A stretch of 5,737 bases of DNA from Bog-756 sp050011635. Its GTDB lineage: Bacteria > Actinomycetota > Acidimicrobiia > Acidimicrobiales > RAAP-2. The position numbers and the translations under genes were made by a program. This document shows positions 1 through 5,737 of the stretch, piece after piece. The stretch covers positions 1 through 5,737 of the forward strand of contig JBEKIU010000224.1 of assembly GCA_050011635.1 (NCBI GenBank). The letters run 5' to 3'. Positions within the stretch are counted from its first letter, which is position 1, and the number at the start of each line of letters is the position of its first letter. Below the pieces are notes generated by a model, which had not been told where the DNA came from, did no database searches, and saw only the letters and a list, made by a program, of their open reading frames with translations.

Positions 1-543
1 GACCTTACGGTGCAGACGGTGGGTTCGATCGGCAATGGCTACGGCAACCATCCGACCTGGGTCTCGTATCTGGTCAAGGATCCGCAGGGTCAGTGGATCC
101 ACTCGACGATCTGGAAGGTGCCGGCCCACACCCGGATCAACCTGACCGTCGAGCAATTCGACTCGGGTAGCCCGCTCCGCAATCAGCAGTGGGGGCTGGT
201 GCAGGGGACGATCGGTGGTACCGAGACCCTCAATGGCAAGAAGATCCACGCCTACAACTCGAATACCGGCAACGGGGTCGGACATACCTTCGCCATTCCC
301 ACCCTGGGCATCAACGTCCCGTTGGTCGGCGTTTCACCCAACGCCACCAATGTGTGCAGCCAGGCTCCGTGCTCGGCCCCGAGCTCGGCCATGAACATCA
401 TCAAAGCCTCCTTCGTGACCCCGGGGCCCGGTAACTATCCCTGGCAGTGCTTCGTGCCCTGCGGGTTGGGCTGGCTCTTCGGCAACGGGGGACCGATGAG
501 CACGGTCGGCTACATGGGTGGCTTCCTGGACGTCGTCTCGTGA
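1..543 (+). CDS. Cupredoxin-like protein, 5' partial
   Basis: The frame is open from base 1 to the TGA at 541-543, so about 180 C-terminal residues are visible and the true start is probably outside the window; the in-frame GTG at 10 is only an internal candidate. The visible part is soluble and beta-rich in appearance, with no transmembrane segment. Possible copper ligands are His in GHTF (bases 283-285), Cys in WQCFVPCG (448-450, second Cys 460-462) and Met in NGGPM (496-498). The C-x3-C-G core resembles the CuA loop of oxidase subunit II, but the His of that loop is absent and the Met lies 12 residues after the second Cys instead of 7. Two further cysteines (NVCSQAPC) could form a disulfide. 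It overlaps coxB by GTGA and is therefore probably an accessory subunit or electron donor of this oxidase. The cupredoxin fold is fairly likely; the copper type and role are inference. The signal peptide or anchor, if any, is not visible. Confidence 0.68.
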   Translation, partial: DLTVQTVGSIGNGYGNHPTWVSYLVKDPQGQWIHSTIWKVPAHTRINLTVEQFDSGSPLRNQQWGLVQGTIGGTETLNGKKIHAYNSNTGNGVGHTFAIPTLGINVPLVGVSPNATNVCSQAPCSAPSSAMNIIKASFVTPGPGNYPWQCFVPCGLGWLFGNGGPMSTVGYMGGFLDVVS

Positions 544-1538
544 CCGACACCACTGCCGGGGTCGAGGGCGGGGGAGACGCTGGTCGGGCCGACCCGGCTG
601 GGCAATCCCAGCCGCACAGGGAGCCCCGCCACATCTTGCGCATGGTCGTCATCTGGGTGGTCCTGTCCCTGGTGGGCGACCTCCTGTTCTGGTTCCTGGT
701 CGGCCCGCACGTCCCGCCCGGTGCCATGACCGATGTCGCCCTCTCCAATCAGTTCGACTTCAACGTCCTGTTCCTGGCCGGCCTGCCGGTGCTCATCGCC
801 GTATGGGTGTACCTGGCCTACTCGCTGATCGTGTGGCGGGCGTCCCGGAAGGGGGCCCCAGAACCGGTGGGAGGGGCAGTGGCCCGCGGCCACCTCGGGA
901 TGCAGGTGGGTTGGATCATCACCAGCACGGTCTTGGTGCTCGGACTGTTCGTCTTCGGCACGGTGGAACTGATCACCAATGCCGGCTCCGGTGGGGGCGA
1001 GGGGCCCAACCCGATCTGGACCCCGACCTCGGCCACCATCCTTCCCGTCCAGGTCATCGCCCAGCAGTGGAAGTTCACCTACCGGTACCCGACATTCGGA
1101 GGTTTCGAGAGCCAGCAGCTGGAGCTCCCCAACGACACGACCATCGCCTTCCACGTCACCTCGCTCGACGTGATCCACAGCTTCTGGGCCTACCAGTTGA
1201 GCATCAAGGCCGACGCCAACCCCCAGTTGGACAACGTGGCCTATGCCACCACCCGCCAGAACGGCAGCGTGACCGTGCGGTGCAGCGAGCTGTGCGGCTT
1301 GTGGCACGGGGCCATGTTCAACTACGGCAAGGTGGTGTCCAAGGGCGCCTTCTACGCCTGGGCCAAGGCCACCGAGCGGGCCACCGCGGCCAACACCAAG
1401 AACCTGCCCCCGTTCGCGTGGACCTACGTCCCCGACGCCAACGGTGCCGATGGTGGCTTCTATCCCGACAACGTCGACCCCTACAGCAATGCAGAGGTCT
1501 ACGGTGCCAATCCAGCAAAGCCGACCTCATCGGGGTGA
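540..1538 (+). CDS. coxB: Cytochrome c oxidase subunit II (CuA subunit)
   Basis: This 332-residue protein accepts electrons from a cytochrome c or cupredoxin at its CuA centre and passes them to heme a of subunit I. The CuA set is complete: His213 in DVIHSFW, then Cys248, Glu250, Cys252, His256 and Met259 in CSELCGLWHGAM. Trp177 in QQWKF aligns with the electron-entry tryptophan. Hydrophobic segments lie at about 34-55, 75-99 and 124-145. The last two match the normal hairpin; the first is extra and may be a signal-like anchor. There is no CxxCH, so no fused cytochrome c domain. Gln122, three residues before Trp125, replaces the Glu that opens the K-channel (bovine Glu62). The GTG start at 540 is chosen because it overlaps the upstream stop as GTGA and leaves a short charged N-terminus before the first helix; ATG 642 is an alternative that would begin inside the helix. 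The C-terminal tail after CuA (about 70 residues) is rich in Ala, Pro and Asn and has no recognised domain. Confidence 0.95.
   Translation: MTDTTAGVEGGGDAGRADPAGQSQPHREPRHILRMVVIWVVLSLVGDLLFWFLVGPHVPPGAMTDVALSNQFDFNVLFLAGLPVLIAVWVYLAYSLIVWRASRKGAPEPVGGAVARGHLGMQVGWIITSTVLVLGLFVFGTVELITNAGSGGGEGPNPIWTPTSATILPVQVIAQQWKFTYRYPTFGGFESQQLELPNDTTIAFHVTSLDVIHSFWAYQLSIKADANPQLDNVAYATTRQNGSVTVRCSELCGLWHGAMFNYGKVVSKGAFYAWAKATERATAANTKNLPPFAWTYVPDANGADGGFYPDNVDPYSNAEVYGANPAKPTSSG
1532..1538 (+). promoter_or_regulatory. Ribosome binding site for coxA
   Basis: The sequence GGGGTGA lies 10 bases before ATG 1549 and overlaps the coxB stop codon. It supports ATG 1549 as the coxA start over the long upstream extension of the same frame, which runs back inside coxB. 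Confidence 0.5.
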
Positions 1539-1548
1539 TGACCGAACC

Positions 1549-3537
1549 ATGACGCTTGCCGCCGAACGAGACACCGAAGTCGTCTACCCAGACCCTACAC
1601 CGCCCGTCCTCGGCGGGTTCCAGGGCCTCCCGGCCCGCCCAGGCTGGTTCAGTCAGCACCTCGGCACCGCGGTCATCGGCGGGGTCCTCGGCTACCTGCT
1701 CGGCCACTGGCTCGGGAACGTCGTGGCCAGTGGCTACCCCCAGGTGGCCAACGCCGGGTCCAACCCGGATGCCGTGGCCGGCGGCCTCATTCTCGGCGTC
1801 GTCGGCTGGCTGCTCGGGATCGGCGCCCTCAACTACCCGATGGCCAAGATCGTGGGCATGGAGCCGAGGCCCGATTACGAGTCGACCAGTTGGACCAGGT
1901 ACTTCCGCTACACCGCCGACCACAAGGTGGTCGGGCTCCAGTACGTCATCGGCGTGCTCACCTTCTTCTTCACCGGTGGCCTGCTGGCCATGGCCATCCG
2001 CACCGAGCTGCTCTCGCCCACCAGCCACGTCTTCGGCCCCGGGACCTATATCGCCGTGGTCAGCGAGCACGGGACCATCATGATGATGATGGCCACCTCG
2101 GTCATCGTGGGTCCCTTGGGCAACTGGCTCATCCCGCTCATGATCGGCGCCCGGCGCACGGCCTTCCCGCGGGTGGAGGCGTTCAGCTTCTGGGTCTTCA
2201 GCGCCGGCTATTTCGTCATCCTCTCCGCCCTCTTCTACGGAGGCTTCCCGACCGGGTGGACGGGCTATGCGCCCCTCCAGACCCAGGCCGGTGTGGGCAT
2301 GATCTCCTATCTGGTCGGCTTCGCGGTCATCGGGGTCGGCATGATGACCGCCGGCTTCAACCTGGCCGTGACCATCATCAACTACCGGGCCCCGGGCATG
2401 ACCTGGGGCCGGATCCCCATCTTCGTGTGGGCGATCCTGGCCACCTGCGCCCTGCTCACCCTGGCCACGCCCACCCTGGTCGCCGCGGGCCTGTTCGGGA
2501 TCCTCGACCAGACGGCCCAGACCGCCTTCTACGTCACCGAGCACGGAGGCAGCTCGTTCCTGTGGCAGAACCTCTTCTGGTTCTTCGGGCATCCCGAGGT
2601 GTACATCATGGCGCTGCCGGGGTTCGGCATCGTGGCCGAGCTCCTTCCCGTCTTCACCCGAAAACCGCTGTTCGCCTACAAGGTGGCCGCAGCCGGGATG
2701 GTCGGGGTAGCCCTTCTTTCCTTCTTCGTCTGGCAGCACCACCTGTTCCAGAGCGGGATCAACCCCGACATGCGTCCGCTATTCATGCTGACCACCGAGT
2801 TGATCTCCATCCCCACCGGGTTCATCTTCCTGGTCGGGCTGGGGACGCTCTACAAGGCCAAGATCAGGTTCGAAGTGCCGATGCTCTTCTGCCTGGCCGT
2901 GTTCTTCAATTTCCTGATCGGCGGGGTGACCGGCGTATTCCTCTCCGATGTTCCGGTCAACGTCACCGTGCACGGCAGCTTCTTCGTCCTGGCCCACTTC
3001 CACTACACCATCATGGGCGGGCTCATCTTCGCCTTCTTCGCCGGCCTCTACTTCTGGCTCCCCAAGATGACCGGCAAGACGATGAACAAGAAACTCGGGC
3101 AGATCCACTTCTGGATCATGTTCGTGTTCTTCAACCTCACGTTCTTCCCCATGTTCCTCATCGGACTGCTCGGCCAGCCACGGAGGGTCTTCGAGTATGC
3201 GCAGAACCTGCAGGCGCTCAACGACTTCGCGTCGGTGAGCGCGTTCGTCCTCGGGGCGTCGTTCCTGGTGTTCATCGCCAACTTCGTGTGGTCGATCTTC
3301 ATCAAGCCCACGCCGTCGCCGAACAACCCGTGGAACTCGTTGGGGCTCGAGTGGCAGACGCCGACGCCGGTGCCGTACTACAACTTCGAGCGCATCCCGG
3401 TCGTGCTCAGCGACCCCTACCACTACAGCGAGGACGACGCGCCCGCAGTTGCTGATCTCGGCGGCGGCGAACTGGTGGCCTCCGGTGCTTCGTCCGCGGC
3501 CAGCGTCGCCGAAGATCCCCGCCCGCCGGCCCAGTGA
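1549..3537 (+). CDS. coxA: Heme-copper oxidase subunit I (aa3-type, divergent)
   Basis: This 662-residue membrane protein is the catalytic subunit that reduces oxygen at a heme a3-CuB centre. Visible ligands are heme a His174 (SEHG) and His485, CuB His348, His397 and His398 (GHPEVY and WQHH), and heme a3 His483 (AHFHY). Glu350, the cross-link Tyr352, Thr423 and the propionate arginines Arg545-Arg546 (QPRR) are kept, and spacings from His348 onward equal those of Rhodobacter sphaeroides subunit I. The GHPEVY motif places it in the A1 type. Several channel residues are changed: Asp132 to Arg203, Asn139 to Glu210, Lys362 to Ile426, Asp412 to Gly476 and Asp407 to Asn471 (Rhodobacter numbers first). 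An N-terminal extension of about 110 residues precedes the usual TADHK start of the core and contains two predicted helices (about 40-60 and 76-98). The soluble C-terminal tail has the usual NPW, LEW and NFERIP elements; subunit III is not fused. ATG 1549 is preceded by GGGGTGA. Oxygen reduction is the likely activity because the tyrosine is present. Confidence 0.95.
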   Translation: MTLAAERDTEVVYPDPTPPVLGGFQGLPARPGWFSQHLGTAVIGGVLGYLLGHWLGNVVASGYPQVANAGSNPDAVAGGLILGVVGWLLGIGALNYPMAKIVGMEPRPDYESTSWTRYFRYTADHKVVGLQYVIGVLTFFFTGGLLAMAIRTELLSPTSHVFGPGTYIAVVSEHGTIMMMMATSVIVGPLGNWLIPLMIGARRTAFPRVEAFSFWVFSAGYFVILSALFYGGFPTGWTGYAPLQTQAGVGMISYLVGFAVIGVGMMTAGFNLAVTIINYRAPGMTWGRIPIFVWAILATCALLTLATPTLVAAGLFGILDQTAQTAFYVTEHGGSSFLWQNLFWFFGHPEVYIMALPGFGIVAELLPVFTRKPLFAYKVAAAGMVGVALLSFFVWQHHLFQSGINPDMRPLFMLTTELISIPTGFIFLVGLGTLYKAKIRFEVPMLFCLAVFFNFLIGGVTGVFLSDVPVNVTVHGSFFVLAHFHYTIMGGLIFAFFAGLYFWLPKMTGKTMNKKLGQIHFWIMFVFFNLTFFPMFLIGLLGQPRRVFEYAQNLQALNDFASVSAFVLGASFLVFIANFVWSIFIKPTPSPNNPWNSLGLEWQTPTPVPYYNFERIPVVLSDPYHYSEDDAPAVADLGGGELVASGASSAASVAEDPRPPAQ

Positions 3538-3539
3538 GT

Positions 3540-3546
3540 GGAGAAG
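3540..3546 (+). promoter_or_regulatory. Ribosome binding site deciding the coxC start
   Basis: GGAGAAG lies 5 bases before GTG 3552 and is the best Shine-Dalgarno match at this junction. The competing in-frame GTG at 3534 overlaps the coxA stop as GTGA but has no purine-rich site before it. Confidence 0.5.
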
Positions 3547-3551
3547 ATGCG

Positions 3552-4235
3552 GTGACCGAGACCTCCGACGTTCCCCTCTACACGGACAACAAGGACAAGC
3601 CTCTTTTCACGGAGACCCCGGAGGAGAGGGAGTTCGAGCTGCGCGCCGCGGTCGGCTCCTACTGGACGGGTGGACGCCTGTTGATCGGCATGTTCACGTT
3701 CCTCTTCGCCTCCTTGGCCTTCGCCTACTTCTACCTGAAATCGAACAACTCCGGAAAGCTGTGGCGCCCTGACGGGATCACCGCACCCACCGGCATCGGG
3801 TGGGCCATCTTCGCCGTCGTCCTGGCCTCGGCCCTGCTTGCCCTCTACGGTCAGTGGCGGATGAGGTCGGGCTCGGTGCTCGACTGGGAGGTCAGTGGAT
3901 GGGTGGCCGTGTCCGGCCTCCTGTTGGCCATCGGTCTCCAGGTGTGGCAGCTGACCAAGTTGCCGTTCTTCCCCGGGTCGAGCGGCTACGCGTCGTGCTT
4001 CATCGGCTGGGCGGTGATGAACATCATGCTCCTCATAGGCGGTGCGTACTGGCTCGAGACCAACCTCGCCCTCTGCGTGCGGCTCAAGCGGCTCGTCCCC
4101 GAGGAGGGATCTCTGGCCACGTCGACGGGCCCGTCGGCCCAGCTCTTCCGGGCCAACGTGGAGTCCTGCACCTACTTCTTCGGGTTCATCGCCGTGATCA
4201 GCGCGCTGTTCTGGGTCTTCTTCTATCTGATCTGA
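3552..4235 (+). CDS. coxC: Cytochrome c oxidase subunit III
   Basis: This is a 227-residue integral membrane protein of the short, five-helix subunit III type; the two N-terminal helices of the seven-helix form are missing. Predicted helices lie at about 41-62, 81-100, 115-133, 148-170 and 207-226. The first contains FASLAFAYFYLKS, typical of the family's helix III. Subunit III stabilises subunit I and is not a redox protein. The family's GxHxxH motif would fall at about 152-157, where the protein reads GWAVMN, so both histidines are absent, and the usual WHF near the last helix is FFGF. The assignment rests on helix pattern, partial motifs and position directly after coxA. GTG 3552 is chosen for its GGAGAAG site; GTG 3534 would add six residues and overlap coxA by GTGA. 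Confidence 0.88.
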   Translation: MTETSDVPLYTDNKDKPLFTETPEEREFELRAAVGSYWTGGRLLIGMFTFLFASLAFAYFYLKSNNSGKLWRPDGITAPTGIGWAIFAVVLASALLALYGQWRMRSGSVLDWEVSGWVAVSGLLLAIGLQVWQLTKLPFFPGSSGYASCFIGWAVMNIMLLIGGAYWLETNLALCVRLKRLVPEEGSLATSTGPSAQLFRANVESCTYFFGFIAVISALFWVFFYLI

Positions 4236-4244
4236 GGCAGTCTC

Positions 4245-4310
4245 GTGACCGTGACCTGCGCCCCCGAGTACGATGTGTTGAACGCAACAGTGAGGTTGGC
4301 CCGCCCGTGA
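4245..4310 (+). CDS. Possible 21-codon ORF between coxC and the small membrane gene
   Basis: A GTG at 4245 follows GAGG (4234-4237, within the coxC stop region) at a spacing of 7 bases. It opens a 21-codon frame whose TGA (4308-4310) overlaps the GTG of the next gene as GTGA. The predicted peptide (VTVTCAPEYDVLNATVRLAR, then P) has no recognisable domain or membrane segment. The arrangement would carry ribosomes from coxC to the 39-residue gene, so it might serve as a coupling ORF. A frame this short can easily arise by chance in high-GC DNA. Confidence 0.2.
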   Translation: MTVTCAPEYDVLNATVRLARP

Positions 4311-4426
4311 GCATTGCAACCGACACCTTCATCGGACCCCAGGTCCTGACCGTCGCCATCCCCCTCGGCACCCTGTTCGTGGTCATGCTCTGGGGCTTCT
4401 TCCAGCGCCGAACCAACCGGCGGTGA
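4307..4426 (+). CDS. Small single-helix membrane protein, possible oxidase accessory subunit
   Basis: This predicted protein has 39 residues. A short polar N-terminus (SIATDTFIGPQ) is followed by one hydrophobic helix at about 13-34 and a basic end (QRRTNRR). By the positive-inside rule the C-terminus should face the cytoplasm. GTG 4307 has TGAGGT (4291-4296) about 10 bases upstream, and the stop overlaps the next start by GTGA. Small one-helix proteins are common in oxidase operons (CcoQ of cbb3 and subunit IV of bacterial aa3 enzymes), and the position suggests a similar stabilising role. I do not recognise the family by sequence. Its place between two coupled genes and the clear helix make it likely to be real. 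Confidence 0.6.
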   Translation: MSIATDTFIGPQVLTVAIPLGTLFVVMLWGFFQRRTNRR

Positions 4427-5271
4427 CTCCCGGGGCCGAGGCAGTCCGGTCCCGGCAACCGCCCGCCCCGCCGCACCACTCCCTCAGGGCGGCCCTCTTG
4501 GTGGTGGCCGGGCTCCTCCTTGTCCTGTGGCTCGTCCCACCCCTGGCCTGGTGGGCCCGTCACTACGAGTTCGTCGAGGCCCTGCAGTTCGCCTTCTTCG
4601 CCGTCGTCATACCGGCGCTGGCGGTCATCGGGTCCCCCTGGGTGCGGGTCGGTCTGGCCTCACCCCGGCCCCCGGCGCTCGACGATGACGGGTACCCGCT
4701 TCCCCCTTCCGAGGCCGCCCGACCGGTCGACCGCCTGGCCCAGGGCCGGCGGCGGCATCCCGAGGCGCTGCGCACGGCGTGCTTCGCCTCGCTCTACCTC
4801 GCCGGGGCCATCGTGTGGAGGACACCCGTGACGGTCAACGCGCTGCGAGGGCATCCGTGGTTGGTGGCCGTGGAGGCGGGGACCCTGATCGCGGTGGGGG
4901 TCGGCCTGTGGCTCGAGCTGGCGGAGTCACCCCCCTTGATGCCGAGGCTGACCCGCCCCGGCAGGGTGGCGCTGGCCGCGATCTCCATGTGGACCATCTG
5001 GATCCTGGCCTACCTGGTCGGCCTGTCACACGCCTCGTGGTACCAGGCCTATCCCCACCATGCCGGGACCGGCTTCAGTCTGTCGGCCGACCAGCAGCTG
5101 ACCACGGGGATGCTGTGGTTCGTCTCCGCCTGTGCGTTCGTGCCGGTGGTCTACTGGAATCTGATCCGCTGGCTGCAGTCCGAGGAGGACCCCGACGAGG
5201 AGCTCCACCATCTCATGCGCCAGGAGCGGATCAGGGGTCGGACCCTCGGACCCGGCCAGCCGACCCCGTAG
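4423..5271 (+). CDS. CtaG-like cytochrome c oxidase assembly protein (caa3_CtaG family)
   Basis: This 282-residue multi-helix membrane protein has predicted helices at about 22-44, 50-72, 145-164, 183-204 and 223-246, with a weaker one near 118-133. The family signature is best seen at SADQQLTTGMLWF (220-232), which corresponds to the DQQLAG..MW element of caa3-type CtaG proteins. FAVVIPALAVIGSP (59-72) matches the family's VAPPLLVLGAP segment. Members are needed to assemble active caa3/aa3 oxidase, probably by helping copper delivery. The histidines that usually precede the second segment (HMVQHML) are replaced here by EFVEALQF, so the metal role may be altered. A charged loop (about 80-115) and an acidic then basic C-terminal tail (252-282) face the aqueous phase. 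The GTG start overlaps the preceding stop by GTGA and has no good ribosome binding site of its own, which points to translational coupling. It is the last plus-strand gene of the cluster. Confidence 0.7.
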   Translation: MTPGAEAVRSRQPPAPPHHSLRAALLVVAGLLLVLWLVPPLAWWARHYEFVEALQFAFFAVVIPALAVIGSPWVRVGLASPRPPALDDDGYPLPPSEAARPVDRLAQGRRRHPEALRTACFASLYLAGAIVWRTPVTVNALRGHPWLVAVEAGTLIAVGVGLWLELAESPPLMPRLTRPGRVALAAISMWTIWILAYLVGLSHASWYQAYPHHAGTGFSLSADQQLTTGMLWFVSACAFVPVVYWNLIRWLQSEEDPDEELHHLMRQERIRGRTLGPGQPTP

Positions 5272-5276
5272 CCAGT

Positions 5277-5737
5277 TCAGTTCGTTCCGGACAGCCGGGG
5301 CAGGCTGGGCAACGCGGGCATGGGGAGCTTGGCTTTGAGGATTCGATCGGCGGCGGTCACGTAGGCATCGGCTTGGGCCCGGTCGCGGGCCAGCGCCGCC
5401 TCCTGCTTGGAGAGATCGGCGATCGTGGCCTTGTCGCCCGGCTCGCTCCGGAGGTTCTGGATGTCCTCGATGGCACCGAGCGCGTCGGACGTCGCCCACA
5501 ACGTGACCACGTTGACCACGTTGCCGATGTTCTTGCCCGCCGGGGTGCCGGTGCCCTGGACATTGGACAGGTCGTAGATCTCGCTGCTGGTGAACGAGCA
5601 GGCCGTCTGATCGTCCCGCATCATCGCCGGTGCCTCGGCCAGGTCCGAGGGGCTCAGCGAGCCCTTCTTCGTGCCCTGGTAGATCGTGAAGGTCTCCTTC
5701 ACACCGTAGGCACAGCCGTCGATGTCACCGTTGATCT
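5277..5737 (-). CDS. Hypothetical protein, 5' partial (runs off the right edge)
   Basis: The frame is open from the right edge down to a TGA at 5277-5279 on the minus strand, giving about 152 visible residues. A GTG at 5702 could start it, but the frame continues upstream (INGDIDGCAYG) with no stop, so the gene probably begins outside the window. The visible part is soluble, with two cysteines (DGCAYG and TACSF) that could pair if exported. A region rich in Ala, Asp, Glu and Lys (about residues 85-135 of the visible part: SEPGDKATIADLSKQEAALA and onward) looks helical, perhaps coiled-coil. It ends with a Pro/Leu-rich tail (LPMPALPSLPRLSGTN). I do not recognise the family. A secreted or lipid-anchored protein is a guess, because the N-terminus is not visible. 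It converges on the CtaG-like gene with only 5 bases between stop codons and is not part of the oxidase operon. Confidence 0.65.
   Translation of the reverse strand, partial: INGDIDGCAYGVKETFTIYQGTKKGSLSPSDLAEAPAMMRDDQTACSFTSSEIYDLSNVQGTGTPAGKNIGNVVNVVTLWATSDALGAIEDIQNLRSEPGDKATIADLSKQEAALARDRAQADAYVTAADRILKAKLPMPALPSLPRLSGTN

Noticed and set aside
510..1307. A 265-codon minus-strand frame opposite coxB
   Set aside because: It is a shadow of coxB with biased composition and no recognisable domain.
2079..2091. Run of ATG repeats
   Set aside because: It encodes the four methionines after the heme a ligand His174, a normal Met-rich position in this helix, so it is coding sequence and not a functional repeat.
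1318..2742. A 474-codon open frame on the minus strand opposite coxB/coxA
   Set aside because: It lies antisense to well-supported oxidase genes, and its product is a low-complexity mix of Gly, Asp, Glu, His and Arg with no domain, as expected from the GC-rich third positions of the real genes.
1890..3455. A 521-codon open frame on the plus strand inside coxA
   Set aside because: The product is rich in Arg, His, Pro and Gly without any motif, and it overlaps the catalytic core of coxA, whose ligands are all accounted for in the other frame.
1549..3537. Subunit I as a nitric oxide reductase because of its unusual proton channels
   Set aside because: The cross-link tyrosine Tyr352, Glu350 and a complete CuA subunit are present, which favours oxygen reduction. 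Lack of the channel residues alone does not indicate NO reduction.
5292..5307. CAGCC/GGCTG hairpin near the convergent gene ends as a terminator
   Set aside because: The stem has only five pairs, lies inside the minus-strand coding region and has no T-run, so chance is likely in this GC-rich sequence.

Overview
The window is high-GC DNA with heavy GTG start usage and tightly packed genes. It carries a terminal-oxidase gene cluster of actinobacterial style. The five-helix subunit III and the protein flavour suggest an Acidimicrobiia-like or other deep-branching actinobacterium. That placement is inference, because no rRNA or other marker gene is present.

Layout. Bases 1-543 (+) hold the 3' part of a cupredoxin-like gene that is cut by the left edge. 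It overlaps coxB (540-1538, cytochrome c oxidase subunit II with a complete CuA site). Next come coxA (1549-3537, subunit I), coxC (about 3552-4235, subunit III), a short stretch with a possible 21-codon ORF (4245-4310), a 39-residue single-helix membrane protein (4307-4426) and a CtaG-like assembly protein (4423-5271). A gene on the opposite strand (5277-5737, incomplete, function unknown) ends 5 bases from the CtaG-like gene. No intergenic stretch exceeds about 75 bases.

How the genes fit together. The plus-strand genes look like one operon. Most junctions are GTGA stop/start overlaps, which suggests translational coupling. The inferred electron path is a donor (perhaps the cupredoxin) to CuA in CoxB, then heme a and the heme a3-CuB site in CoxA. 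The CtaG-like protein probably helps assemble the copper centre, and CoxC and the 39-residue protein are membrane subunits.

Main point of interest. CoxA keeps every heme and copper ligand, the helix-VI glutamate, the cross-link tyrosine and the two propionate arginines, all at the spacing of the Rhodobacter enzyme. It nevertheless lacks the D-channel entry Asp (now Arg), the D-channel Asn (now Glu), the K-channel Lys (now Ile), the Mg-site Asp (now Gly) and the nearby Asp (now Asn). CoxB has Gln in place of the K-channel entry Glu. The enzyme therefore appears able to do the redox chemistry but to lack both textbook proton-uptake routes. CoxA also has an N-terminal extension of about 110 residues with two extra predicted helices, and CoxC and the CtaG-like protein lack histidines typical of their families.
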